From Peptococcus niger (lineage in GTDB: Bacteria > Bacillota > Peptococcia > Peptococcales > Peptococcaceae): 64,000 nucleotides of DNA. Of the stretch, positions 42,199 to 50,136 are shown one piece after another. The translations under genes were made by a program, and so were the position numbers. Within the stretch, counting starts at the first letter, position 1. Each line of letters opens with the position of its first letter. The stretch is from the NCBI RefSeq assembly GCF_900101835.1, contig NZ_FNAF01000002.1, positions 124,001 to 188,000 of the forward strand, written 5' to 3'. The notes beneath the pieces were generated by a model that was not told the origin of the DNA, made no database searches, and saw only the letters and a program-made list of their open reading frames with translations.

Positions 42199-43137
42199 AT
42201 GAGTTTAACGTATAAGATCGCATCGACCATCGTAAGGCTGCTCGGAGTCAAAAAGATGTTTTTAAAAAACAAAGAAGAGATGCTCGCCTATGCAAGGAAA
42301 GAAAATGCGAAAGTAGTCTTCGATTTAAAGAAGGCAAAAAAGCGGGCCGAGAGAAAAAACTATTTTCTTTTCCACAGAGAGGTCATGGGATGCAGGCTGC
42401 TTTCATACCAAAAAGATCAAAGGCCTGCAGACGGGGCGGTTCTCTATCTCTTCGGCGGCGGCATGATTACGCAGCCGGACAAATTGGATTTTTCTTTGGC
42501 GGAAAGAATCATGGAGAAAACGGGCAAAGATGTTTGGTTTTTGTTTTATCCCCTTTGTTCGGAGGATGTAAAGGTGGATAAGACATACGACGTTTGCTTT
42601 GAAACCTATCGGCTGATGACCGAAACTTACAAGGCGGAAAACATCGGCGTTTTAGGATTTTCGTCAGGCGCTTGTCTTTCCCTTGGGATCTTTCTACATA
42701 ACAATGCCTTAGGCCGGCCCCTTCCCATGCCGGGGAAGATTATTTCCATATCTCCCGGCGGCGTTCCCGATGTCAATCTCGATGAAAATAAAGAAATATG
42801 GGAAAGGGTCAATGAATTGAACCATAAAGATATTATGATTGAGCCGACCTATTTTAAAACGGCGAGAGAGATTTTAAAGGGAGATAAAGATATCCTGGAA
42901 TATATGTTGGACGGAACGGTAGGCGATTTTACGGACTTTCCGAAAACATACTTTTATTACGGAGAAAATGAATGCCTCTACGCCTATGCGGACGAATTTA
43001 AAAAAGCCATGGAAAAATACCGGGCGCCCTACGAAATCACTGTCGGAAAAGGGATGTGCCACTGTTACCCTTTGGCGCGGTTTTTCAGAGAAGGCAGAGA
43101 GGCGCAAGATGAAATCATTGAATTGCTGAAGTCTTAA
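42199..43137 (+). CDS. Alpha/beta hydrolase, HSL-like esterase
   Basis: This 312-residue alpha/beta hydrolase has the oxyanion block LFGGGM (85-90) and nucleophile Ser S155 in GFSSG (153-157). An acid-bearing strand YFYYGENECLY and the catalytic-His region GMCHCYPLARF follow. The arrangement follows the acetyl-esterase/hormone-sensitive-lipase type, with GGG in place of HGGG. The N-terminal 60 residues are basic and helical. AAGGAGGGAAAA lies before the ATG at 42199. It ends the three-gene unit; a terminator follows. Substrate is unknown. Confidence 0.8.
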   Translation: MSLTYKIASTIVRLLGVKKMFLKNKEEMLAYARKENAKVVFDLKKAKKRAERKNYFLFHREVMGCRLLSYQKDQRPADGAVLYLFGGGMITQPDKLDFSLAERIMEKTGKDVWFLFYPLCSEDVKVDKTYDVCFETYRLMTETYKAENIGVLGFSSGACLSLGIFLHNNALGRPLPMPGKIISISPGGVPDVNLDENKEIWERVNELNHKDIMIEPTYFKTAREILKGDKDILEYMLDGTVGDFTDFPKTYFYYGENECLYAYADEFKKAMEKYRAPYEITVGKGMCHCYPLARFFREGREAQDEIIELLKS

Positions 43138-43153
43138 AAAGCGCAAATTTTAT

Positions 43154-43182
43154 GAAAGCATCTATGAAGGTAGGTGCTTTTC
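43154..43182 (+). terminator. Terminator of the methyltransferase-esterase unit
   Basis: AAAGCATCTA and TAGGTGCTTT pair (one G-U) across a six-base loop; a short TC-TT run follows. Confidence 0.65.
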
Positions 43183-43443
43183 TTATGCCAAATTTCAGGA
43201 AACTTTCCATGCACGGAAAAGGCGCAGGACAATCCAAGGAGGATGCGGCATCGCAGACGCTCACCGCCACCTGCCTTTGGATACTTTCAATTTGTTACTA
43301 GCCTTAAGGCCCCCGTCTTGATGTATAATTATTACCGTGATAATCTTAATACATATTAAAATTCGGCGCATCTCGAACGAGGATTGGCTTTTACGAAATA
43401 AATTACTTAAACCGGTACGAGGCGGGATAGAAGGAGGCAGGGA
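43183..43443. other. Intergenic upstream of mgtC remnant
   Basis: It holds a TATAAT-like -10 at 43322 with A/T-rich flanks, a small TATTACCGTGATAAT inverted repeat, and AAGGAGGCAGGG ahead of the mgtC start. I looked for a magnesium riboswitch (M-box) and saw none of its conserved core. No gene is evident. Confidence 0.45.
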
Positions 43444-43962
43444 ATGAATGTATTATTAGTGGCAGGCAGAATCATTCTGGAGGCCTTTTTAGGGGCGATT
43501 ATCGGCATCGAGAGGGAAACGAAACACAAAGCCGCCGGCTTCCGAACCCATATTATCGTCAGTGTCGGCGCCTGCTTAATTATGCTCATAGGTATCGACG
43601 GCGTTGATAAAGTATCCGGCAGCGGAGGCTGGGATGCCTTAAGGATTCCCGCCCAGGTTGTCAGCGGCATCGGCTTTTTAGGTGCCGGCACCATCCTTCA
43701 AACAAAGGATGGGATATCGGGCCTAACCACCGCCGCCACCTTGTGGCTATCTGCCGCCATCGGACTCGCCGTGGGAATCGGCTATTATGAAGGCGCGATT
43801 ATAGCGACCGTCGTCTGCCTGGTGACCTTGATCTCGCTCATGGGATTCAGCGATGCGCTCAATGAGCGAACGACAGTATCTTATATTATGGTATTTAACA
43901 GTACTCTTAACTGTCAAGACATCTGTTACACTTTGAGAAATACTCTTCTACTACCTGATTAG
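43444..43962 (+). pseudogene. MgtC/SapB family protein gene, 3' end replaced
   Basis: The frame encodes the MgtC membrane domain: GAIIGIERETKHKAAGFRTH, GIGFLGAGTILQ and GLTTAATLWLSAAIGLAVGIG, about four to five helices. After residue about 145 (GFSDALNERTT) the normal linker and C-terminal ACT-like domain are missing. The last 25 residues (VSYIMVFNSTLNCQDI and onward) are read from the antisense strand of a transposase remnant. MgtC proteins affect ATP synthase and magnesium adaptation. The truncated product retains the membrane domain, so partial function is possible. AAGGAGGCAGGG precedes the ATG. Confidence 0.75.
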
Positions 43963-44020
43963 GACTTTTGAAGTCTAGACTTGTCTTTGCCGTTCGGTTA
44001 TAAATGAAGCGTGAAAACAG
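43907..44020 (-). pseudogene. Transposase C-terminal remnant (DDE integrase type)
   Basis: On the minus strand the frame ending at TAA (43907-43909) reads FIYNRTAKTSLDFKSPNQVV then EEYFSKCNRCLDS. The Y-N-R-x-x-K-x-L-x-F-K-S-P-N-x-V pattern is typical of the C-terminus of IS30/IS3/IS481-type DDE transposases. About 38 codons survive; no start or catalytic residues remain. Its insertion appears to have removed the 3' end of mgtC. Confidence 0.65.
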
Positions 44021-44057
44021 AAGGTCTTTAAAGCTTTAAATCTTAAAGGCCTTTTTT
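44021..44057. terminator. Terminator-like hairpin
   Basis: AAGGTCTTTAA and TTAAAGGCC pair around an A/T loop, followed by six T. It follows the transposase remnant and may have belonged to the original mgtC locus. Confidence 0.65.
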
Positions 44058-44172
44058 CTATGCCTTGGTATAGTCGGGAGGTATGGGATGATGATGGGGC
44101 GGTTATGATGGAAAGATTTCGTGCACTGTTTCCAAAATTGGCCGTGAGATCACCCCTTGATCACCAACGACC

Positions 44173-44186
44173 GTTGTTGAAACAAC
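44173..44186 (+). promoter_or_regulatory. Putative Crp/Fnr-family operator (copy 1)
   Basis: GTTGTTGAAACAAC is a 6-2-6 dyad located 61 bases before the DUF438 gene start. A near-identical dyad at 46996-47009 lies upstream of the Crp/Fnr-type regulator gene. Both are followed by a matching R-TA-Y extension (ATAC, GTAT). The spacing to the start fits an activator or repressor site close to a promoter. Confidence 0.6.
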
Positions 44187-44246
44187 ATACTTAGGATCTT
44201 TTTTCGGTTATGATTAAGAAAAAAGAAGCGAAAGGAGTCGATTGAT

Positions 44247-45737
44247 ATGACAAAGAAACTTGATTTAAATAAAACGGTCTTCGAACTGACACAGGAATAC
44301 CCGGAACTGGTCGATATTATGGCCGGGCTCGGATTTACTGAAATTACAAAAAAAGCCATGTTGCATTCTGTGGGTAAAATGATGACCATCCCAAAGGGTG
44401 CGAAGATGAAAAAAATTTCCATGACGGATGTGATGACTGCGTTAATGAGCCATGGGTTTGAGCCGGTGGGCGATATGCTGGATATGGCTTCGGTTGCGAA
44501 TGCACAAGGGCAGGAAGAAAATACAAGCCATTCTTCTTCTGAGCGTAGGGAGCAATTGAAGGCTTATCTGAAAAGGCTTGGCGACGGAGAAGCCTTGGAA
44601 GATGTCAGGAGAGACTTTGTCCGCGATTTCGGAGAAGTGGAGGCATCCGAAATAATGGAAGCGGAGCAGGAGCTTTTGAAGGAAGGCACGCCCCTCAGCG
44701 AGGTTCAGCGACTGTGTGACGTTCACTCGGCGCTGTTTCACGGATCCACCACGGAAGAGAAAATCGCCAATGCCGAAAAGGAAGTGGAGGCCTCGGTCTT
44801 GAGGAGAAAGGCGCAGGAGGCAGGGCAAGAGAATAACGTTAGGGCCGCGGTGCCGGAAGAAATCCCGGGTCATCCCCTATACACGCTAAAGAAAGAAAAC
44901 GAAACACTGACTGAGCTGCTGGCAAAATTTAAAGAGAGCAGAGATGAATCGCTCCTTTCTCAAATTCGCGAGCTTTCAATTCATTACGCCAAGAAAGGCG
45001 ATCTTCTCTATCCACTGCTCAACGTTCGTTACGGAATATCCGGTCCTTCCGATGTGATGTGGACGGTCGACGATGAAATTCGCGACGTCCTCGCTTCCCT
45101 TGTGAAGGAAAAAGAACATGGCGAAGCATGGAATGCCCGCCTGGATGCCGTGCTTACTCGTGCGGAGGAGATGATTTATAAGGAACAGAACATTCTCTTT
45201 CCCATCTGTGCGGATAATTTTTCGGAAGAGGAATGGTACGGCATTTATCGGGATGCCAAAGATTACGCCGTCTGTTTCGGCGTAGAAAAAGAGATGTGGA
45301 GCGATGCCGAAACCATGGCGCAGACGGTGGCTGAAGCCTCGGAAGGGGAGATCCTCATGCCGGGCGGCCGTTTGACCATTGAGCAACTGATCGCCCTATT
45401 AAACACGATCCCCATGGAGATCACCTTTGTCGATGCAGACAATATCAATCGCTTCTTCGACGAAGGGCCGAAGGTATTCAAACGCCCCCTCATGGCGCTG
45501 AACCGCGAGGTGTTCTCGTGTCATCCGCCGAAAATCGAGCCCATGGTCCGTCAGATCATCGATGATTTCAGACACGGACGTCGCGATTCTGTGGAAGTAT
45601 GGATGGAAAAAGAAGGGCGTACCATGCTGGTTCGATACATGGCCGTGCGGGACAAGGGCGGCAACTACCTCGGCACCCTGGAATTGGTACAGGACATGGA
45701 GTTTGCGAAAGAACACTTTCTCGGGACTCAAGCCTGA
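44247..45737 (+). CDS. DUF1858/DUF438/hemerythrin-like/PAS sensor protein
   Basis: This is a 496-residue cytosolic protein. Residues 1-70 form a DUF1858-type domain (MTKKLDLNKTVFELTQEYPE). Residues about 95-165 are DUF438 (LKAYLKRLGDGEALEDVRRD). Residues about 205-340 are a hemerythrin/HHE-like helical bundle (GHPLYTLKKENETL, then YAKKGDLLYPLL and EQNILFPICADNF). The first HHE His residues are partly conserved. Residues about 365-490 form a PAS domain (IPMEITFVDADNINRFFDEG). Relatives are thought to sense or handle O2, NO or iron redox state. GAAAGGAGTCG precedes the ATG. It shares an operator with the Crp/Fnr regulon. Confidence 0.82.
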   Translation: MTKKLDLNKTVFELTQEYPELVDIMAGLGFTEITKKAMLHSVGKMMTIPKGAKMKKISMTDVMTALMSHGFEPVGDMLDMASVANAQGQEENTSHSSSERREQLKAYLKRLGDGEALEDVRRDFVRDFGEVEASEIMEAEQELLKEGTPLSEVQRLCDVHSALFHGSTTEEKIANAEKEVEASVLRRKAQEAGQENNVRAAVPEEIPGHPLYTLKKENETLTELLAKFKESRDESLLSQIRELSIHYAKKGDLLYPLLNVRYGISGPSDVMWTVDDEIRDVLASLVKEKEHGEAWNARLDAVLTRAEEMIYKEQNILFPICADNFSEEEWYGIYRDAKDYAVCFGVEKEMWSDAETMAQTVAEASEGEILMPGGRLTIEQLIALLNTIPMEITFVDADNINRFFDEGPKVFKRPLMALNREVFSCHPPKIEPMVRQIIDDFRHGRRDSVEVWMEKEGRTMLVRYMAVRDKGGNYLGTLELVQDMEFAKEHFLGTQA

Positions 45738-45754
45738 TTTTCGAAACAAAAAAG

Positions 45755-45790
45755 AATCTCTGTCGCTATCATGGACAGAGATTTTTTTTT
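45755..45790 (+). terminator. Terminator of the DUF438 gene
   Basis: AATCTCTGT and ACAGAGATT pair around an 11-base loop, followed by eight T. Confidence 0.9.
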
Positions 45791-45947
45791 GATATGTTGT
45801 ACATTCCACATAATCATCACATATCTCGTGAAGGTGTCCGGACCATGTGTTTTAGGCGATCGTCGAGCAAACAAATGATGCCACAAGATATGCAGAGTTC
45901 TGTGCGCTGTGACTTCCGCTTTCCTTGCATGGGATCAAGCGTTTATC

Positions 45948-46319
45948 TTACGGATCGGTCCTTTCCTCCAACCATTCTTTCAAGACAACGGCATGATTAT
46001 ACTTCTCGTCTTTTGCACCGTACAGCAGAGTTACCTGTTGATCCTGTGCTTTTTGCATGCACAACTTTTTGAATTCTTGTGACGCCGGGTTTCTATTCAA
46101 TTCCTGTCTGTAAAGCGCCTCAAACGCATCGTATTTTGCAGGATCATGAGAAAACCATTTTCGAAGTTCCTTTGATGGAGCAATTTCCTTTGCCCATAAA
46201 TTGATTCGAGCATTTTCCTTTCTTATGCCCCGCGGCCAGAGCCTGTCCACGAGCACGCGGAAACCATCGGTGTCCGCCGCCGGCTCATAAATGCGCTTGC
46301 ATCGAAACTCATTCATCAT
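45948..46319 (-). CDS. DUF488 family protein
   Basis: This 123-residue protein has the family signature KRIYEPAADTDGFRVLVDRL followed by WPRGIRKE and the later WFSHDPAKYDAF. Function is unknown; DUF488 genes often sit with heme or nitrosative-stress genes. The start overlaps the upstream Crp/Fnr gene by 11 bases, so it is co-translated with the regulator. Two adjacent Met codons could each start it; the first has GGAGGTCGT upstream. A short downstream region (45791-45947) holds no gene. Confidence 0.88.
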   Translation of the reverse strand: MMNEFRCKRIYEPAADTDGFRVLVDRLWPRGIRKENARINLWAKEIAPSKELRKWFSHDPAKYDAFEALYRQELNRNPASQEFKKLCMQKAQDQQVTLLYGAKDEKYNHAVVLKEWLEERTDP

Positions 46320-46980
46320 GTACGACCTCCTTCAATATAAATTCATTTTTACGGTAAGTAATAAGCCCTTCCGCTTGCATTTTAGAAAGTTCTTTTGACA
46401 TGGCACTGCGGTTCACGGCGAGGTAATCGGCGAGCTGTTGCCGATTAAAGGGGATGGTAAAGTGCGCGCTTCCGTGTTCCAAGGCCTGCTCGGAAAAATA
46501 AGACAGGAGCCTTTCCCTTAAAGATTTGGAAGCGGTATGTATCATGCGAGAAGACATGTTTAAATTTTTTTGAGCAGAGATGCGAAGCATATTCTGAAGG
46601 ATGCGATTATGATAGGTACATCCTTTCCGACAGGTCGTCAAAACATGTTTTACATTTAGAAAGATGATGTGGGTATCTTCGCAGGCGATGACATCGCACA
46701 GGAGCTCTTTTCCGGGAATGACCGCGTAGTTTTCCGCAAAGACCTCTCCCTTACCTACATGTCCGAAAATAATGCTGTTACCCCAATAAAGGTTTACGAC
46801 GATATTGACGCTTCCGGATGCCACGAGTCCGAATTCATCCACAGGCGACCCGGCTCGGAAGACGACGTCGCCTTTTTGAAATTTCCGCTCATAGGCGCCG
46901 AGGCAGAGAAGAAGCTCTGCAATTTCGTCTTCTCTAATACCGCGAAAAAGCTGTGTGTTTGCGAGAAAAAAAGTATTCAT
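46309..46980 (-). CDS. Crp/Fnr-family transcription regulator
   Basis: This 223-residue regulator has a cNMP-type beta-barrel (about 15-120: FQKGDVVFRAGSPVDEFGLV) and a C-terminal HTH_Crp (about 165-210: FNRQQLADYLAVNRSAMSKE). There is no N-terminal Fnr-type cysteine cluster; cysteines at about 116 and 120 (TTCRKGCTY) lie at the end of the barrel and may bind a metal or cluster. The family includes HcpR/DNR-like NO and redox sensors, which fits its neighbours (flavodiiron, hemerythrin). AGGAGGCTTTT precedes the ATG. The dyad at 46996 lies directly upstream, implying autoregulation. Confidence 0.87.
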   Translation of the reverse strand: MNTFFLANTQLFRGIREDEIAELLLCLGAYERKFQKGDVVFRAGSPVDEFGLVASGSVNIVVNLYWGNSIIFGHVGKGEVFAENYAVIPGKELLCDVIACEDTHIIFLNVKHVLTTCRKGCTYHNRILQNMLRISAQKNLNMSSRMIHTASKSLRERLLSYFSEQALEHGSAHFTIPFNRQQLADYLAVNRSAMSKELSKMQAEGLITYRKNEFILKEVVHDE

Positions 46981-46995
46981 AAAAGCCTCCGATAT

Positions 46996-47009
46996 GTTGT
47001 CAAAACAAC
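46996..47009. promoter_or_regulatory. Putative Crp/Fnr-family operator (copy 2)
   Basis: GTTGTCAAAACAAC lies between the divergent regulator (16 bases from its start) and the bicupin-flavodiiron unit (60 bases). It matches the dyad at 44173 at 12 of 14 positions. A -10-like TATACTATAA follows at about 47032 for the rightward unit. Confidence 0.62.
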
Positions 47010-47069
47010 GTATGTGTTGCTACGATTTTATTATACTATAAATAGAAAGGCGAGAGAGGAGGAGAAATC

Positions 47070-47741
47070 ATGAATGACATGGAGGTCAACGAAGAGAAAA
47101 CCGTTGGCGAAGTCTTTTCCATAGGAAAGGAGAATCCGCCGATTCCGGGATGCACCGTCTCAAAAGCCTTCGGCGGCGATAAGGGGATCATCTTTTTTTC
47201 CCTGGCGAAGCATACGGATATCAGCGCAGAAATTTATCCCTACCATAAACTATTGATCGTGGCAAAAGGCAGCGTGGAGGTTTACGGAAATGACGGCTTT
47301 AGGCAAATGTTACGCGCCGGAGAATGCATCTTAACATGGGCCGACATCCCCGTGGGCATGCAAACGACAGAAGGCAGTGTCTATACGGAAGTTTGCATAG
47401 GAAAGGAGAGTAGGATGAACGAACTAGTTAAAGCAGGAGAAGTTTTTAGGCTGGAAGACCTTGTTCCTTATGGAGAAGGGAAGATTGTCAACATGGACGT
47501 GGTGCATAATGACAAGATGAAGCTTGTGGTTATGGCCTTTGACGAAGGCACGGGCCTTTCGGAGCACGCCGCTCCCGGCGAGGCAATTGTCTTCGCCTTG
47601 GACGGCGAGGGCGTGATTGAATATGAGGGAAAAGAGCATGTCATTCGTGCCGGCGAAAATTTTCATTTTGCAAAGGGCGGTCTCCACTCGGTAAAAGCGA
47701 CAAAGAAGTTTAAGATGGCACTTCTTCTAACCTTGGAATAA
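47070..47741 (+). CDS. Bicupin protein with internal ribosome site
   Basis: The 223-residue product is two cupin barrels in tandem (about 15-112 and 125-222). Each has a typical beta pattern, for example PYHKLLIVAKGSVEVYG in the first and FALDGEGVIEYEG with GENFHFAKGGLHSVKA in the second. His/Glu metal residues are seen mainly in the second (SEHAAPGEAIVF, FHFAKGGLHS). The linker IGKESR is encoded by GGAAAGGAGAGTAGG directly before ATG at 47415, a good ribosome site. The second cupin may therefore also be made alone. The gene looks like a fusion of two cupin genes. It leads an operon with the flavodiiron gene 22 bases downstream. Confidence 0.82.
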   Translation: MNDMEVNEEKTVGEVFSIGKENPPIPGCTVSKAFGGDKGIIFFSLAKHTDISAEIYPYHKLLIVAKGSVEVYGNDGFRQMLRAGECILTWADIPVGMQTTEGSVYTEVCIGKESRMNELVKAGEVFRLEDLVPYGEGKIVNMDVVHNDKMKLVVMAFDEGTGLSEHAAPGEAIVFALDGEGVIEYEGKEHVIRAGENFHFAKGGLHSVKATKKFKMALLLTLE

Positions 47742-47763
47742 AAAGAAAGGGAGATGAAAAATT

Positions 47764-48975
47764 ATGAAAAAACAAATCAAGAACAATGTATATTGGGTCG
47801 GAAAAATTGACTGGGAACTTCAGCAATTTCACGGAACAGAATACTCCGTGCACAATGGATCCAGCCAAAATGCTTATTTGATCAAAGAAGAAAAGACGGT
47901 ATTAATTGACACTGTATGGACTCCTCATAAAGAAGAGTTTGTAAAGAATCTTAAGAGTGAAATCGAGTTGAAGGAAATTGACTATATCGTTATTAACCAT
48001 GGAGAGCCCGATCATTCAGGGTCTTTATTAGAAATTATGGAGGAAATTCCAAATACTCCGATTTTCTGTACAGCCAATGGTAAAAAATCGCTCGTTGGGC
48101 AATATCATCACCCGGAATGGGACTATAGGGTTGTAAAAACCGGGGATTCTGTGGATATAGGAAACGGAAAGCAATTAGTGTTTGTAGAAATGAGAATGCT
48201 TCACTGGCCGGATTCAATGGCAACTTATTTGACCGGAGACAATATCTTATTTTCCAATGATGCCTTCGGTCAGCACTATGCCCTAAGTGAACTCTTCAAC
48301 GACAAGGCAGACCCGACCATTCTATGGAATGAAGCGATGAAGTACTATGCGAACATTTTAACGCCTTTTTCGTCTTTTGCTAAAAAGAAGATTGAGGAGA
48401 TTGTAGCTATGAACCTGCCTATAGACATTATTGCAACAAGTCATGGTAGTATTTGGAGAGAGAATGCCCTTGAAATAGTAGAAAAATATGCTGAATGGGC
48501 AGATGCTTATAAGGAAGATCAAGTCACAATTATCTACGACTCAATGTGGGGAGCAACCAAAAAAATTGCCCACAAAATTGCAGATGATATAAGAGAACTC
48601 TCCCCGTCCACCAGGACAAAGGTTCTGTCTGTGGCAGAAATGGACAGAAATGACATAATGACTGAAGTTTTTAAATCGAAGGCCATCGCTGTAGGCTCTC
48701 CCACAGTCGGACAATCTGCAATTACCACGATTTCGGGCTGGTTACACTTCCTTCAAGAACTTAAATTTAAAGACAAAGTAGCAGGAGTTTTCGGTTCCTA
48801 CGGATGGTCGGGAGAAGGGAACAAAGTTTTACGAGAAGAACTCGAAAAGGCAGGTTTTAAACTTATAGACGAAGAATTAAAGGCTTCTTGGATGCCGGAC
48901 GATGAGTTTTTAAAAGGAACTGAAAAGTTTGCTAAGTCTTTACTGGATGCCTCGACTTTTGAAAAGAAAAATTAA
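47764..48975 (+). CDS. fprA: Flavodiiron protein (A-type), O2/NO reductase
   Basis: This 403-residue cytosolic enzyme reduces O2 to water or NO to N2O. The beta-lactamase-like domain carries all diiron ligands: H79, E81, D83, H84 (NHGEPDH), H147 (MLHWPD), D166 (FSNDAFG) and H227 (TSHG). The C-terminal flavodoxin domain (about 253-395) begins VTIIYDSMWGATKKIA and binds FMN. Length matches the family. Codon use is more A/T-rich than its neighbours, suggesting a separate origin. AAAGGGAGATG precedes the ATG. It needs rubredoxin or similar as electron donor, none encoded here. Confidence 0.94.
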   Translation: MKKQIKNNVYWVGKIDWELQQFHGTEYSVHNGSSQNAYLIKEEKTVLIDTVWTPHKEEFVKNLKSEIELKEIDYIVINHGEPDHSGSLLEIMEEIPNTPIFCTANGKKSLVGQYHHPEWDYRVVKTGDSVDIGNGKQLVFVEMRMLHWPDSMATYLTGDNILFSNDAFGQHYALSELFNDKADPTILWNEAMKYYANILTPFSSFAKKKIEEIVAMNLPIDIIATSHGSIWRENALEIVEKYAEWADAYKEDQVTIIYDSMWGATKKIAHKIADDIRELSPSTRTKVLSVAEMDRNDIMTEVFKSKAIAVGSPTVGQSAITTISGWLHFLQELKFKDKVAGVFGSYGWSGEGNKVLREELEKAGFKLIDEELKASWMPDDEFLKGTEKFAKSLLDASTFEKKN

Positions 48976-49041
48976 TAAGAGCGAATGTGCTATTTTTTCA
49001 ATAAAAGTTGTTAATGTCCAATTGACAGAAAGATCTTATTT

Positions 49042-49482
49042 TTGCAAGTGGTGCAAGTTGGAGACGGCATCGTCACATTGGCGGGCACCCCTATGGGCAT
49101 GGGAACAACAGAAGGCAGTGTCTATACGGAAGTTTGCATAAGAAAGGAGAGCAGGATGAACGAATTAGTTAAAGCAGGAGAAGTTTTTAGGCTGGAAGAC
49201 CTTGTTCCTTATGGAGAAGGGAAGATTGTCAACATGGACGTGGTGCATAATGACAAGATGAAGCTTATGGTTATGGCCTTTGACGAAGGCACGGGCCTAT
49301 CGGAACATGCCGCCCCCGGCGAAGCAATCATATTCGCTTTGGACGGCGAGGCCATGATCGGATATGAAGGAAAAGACCACACCATTCGCGCCGGCGAAAA
49401 TTTTCATTTTGCAAAGGGCGGTCTCCACTCAGTAAAAGCCACAAAGAAGTTTAAGATGGCACTTCTTCTAACCTTGGAATAA
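49042..49482 (+). CDS. Truncated second copy of the bicupin gene; intact C-terminal cupin
   Basis: The last 327 bases (ATG at 49156, preceded by GAAAGGAGAGCAGG) encode a complete 108-residue cupin starting MNELVKAGEVFRL. It is almost identical to the second cupin of the gene at 47070 (changes such as VV to MV and GV to AM). Upstream, an in-frame fragment (VGDGIVTLAGTPMGMGTTEG) is a diverged remnant of the first cupin's end. The duplication reaches about ten bases past the stop, including the SD that serves fprA in the first copy, and then meets the IS. The likely product is the single cupin from 49156. Confidence 0.75.
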   Translation: MQVVQVGDGIVTLAGTPMGMGTTEGSVYTEVCIRKESRMNELVKAGEVFRLEDLVPYGEGKIVNMDVVHNDKMKLMVMAFDEGTGLSEHAAPGEAIIFALDGEAMIGYEGKDHTIRAGENFHFAKGGLHSVKATKKFKMALLLTLE

Positions 49483-49551
49483 AAAGAAAGGGGACTCGTG
49501 AACTGACCCCCAAAAGTTGGACCAAGAAATCCAACCTTTGGGGGTCTTTTA

Positions 49552-50136
49552 ATGGCAAAATACAGTTATGAATTGAAGAAGAAAATCGTCGAAGAATACT
49601 TGAATGGAAAGGCAAGTCATAAAATCCTGGCTAAGAAATACCAAATTGGCGAATCACAGATTGAACGCTGGGTCAACAATTACAAACATTTTGGCGATGA
49701 AGGTTTAATGCGCTCTAGAAATAAACGTGAGTACAGTGTAGCGTTTAAGTTGGAAGCCATCACACGCTACGAAACGAGCGAATGCAGCTACCAACAACTG
49801 GCCCTTGAACTCGGTTTGACGAATCCGTCCATCATCGCCAACTGGCGCAGGCAGTACTGAGAGGAGGGCATTGAGGGGTTGCGACCACATAAGCGAGGGA
49901 GACCTGTGAAGAAGAAAGACGACCACAATCAAAGACCGAAGTCTTCAATGAAAAATGAGCCCCTTGATCCGTCCACACGTGAGGCATTGGAAAACCGCAT
50001 CAAAGAATTAGAAGCGGAGAACCGGAACCTCATCATTCAAAAGATGTTCTGGGAACAGCTAAGGAGTTTGGTGAGGGAAGAAGAAATGAGCAAAAGGCGA
50101 GGATCATCACCAAACTCCGAGAACAATTCCAACTAA
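49552..50136 (+). pseudogene. IS3-type transposase orfA, nonsense-interrupted
   Basis: orfA encodes two helix-turn-helix units (YSYELKKKIVEEYLNGKASH, then AFKLEAITRYETSECSYQQL) and should continue through WRRQY-x-EEGIEGLRPHKRGRP into a leucine-zipper-like helix (ALENRIKELEAENRNLIIQK). A TGA at 49858 replaces an expected sense codon (CGA or similar) after WRRQY. The downstream part remains open to 50136. No frameshift is needed to join the halves, so this is a single-base nonsense change. Confidence 0.85.

Noticed and set aside
43183-43443. Possible magnesium riboswitch (M-box) upstream of mgtC
   Set aside because: The conserved M-box core and three-helix pattern are not visible; only a promoter and SD are supported.
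49042-49155. Calling the upstream part of the second cupin copy a functional N-terminal domain
   Set aside because: Only about 30 residues of the first cupin's end remain and they are diverged; the good SD and ATG at 49156 mark the real start.
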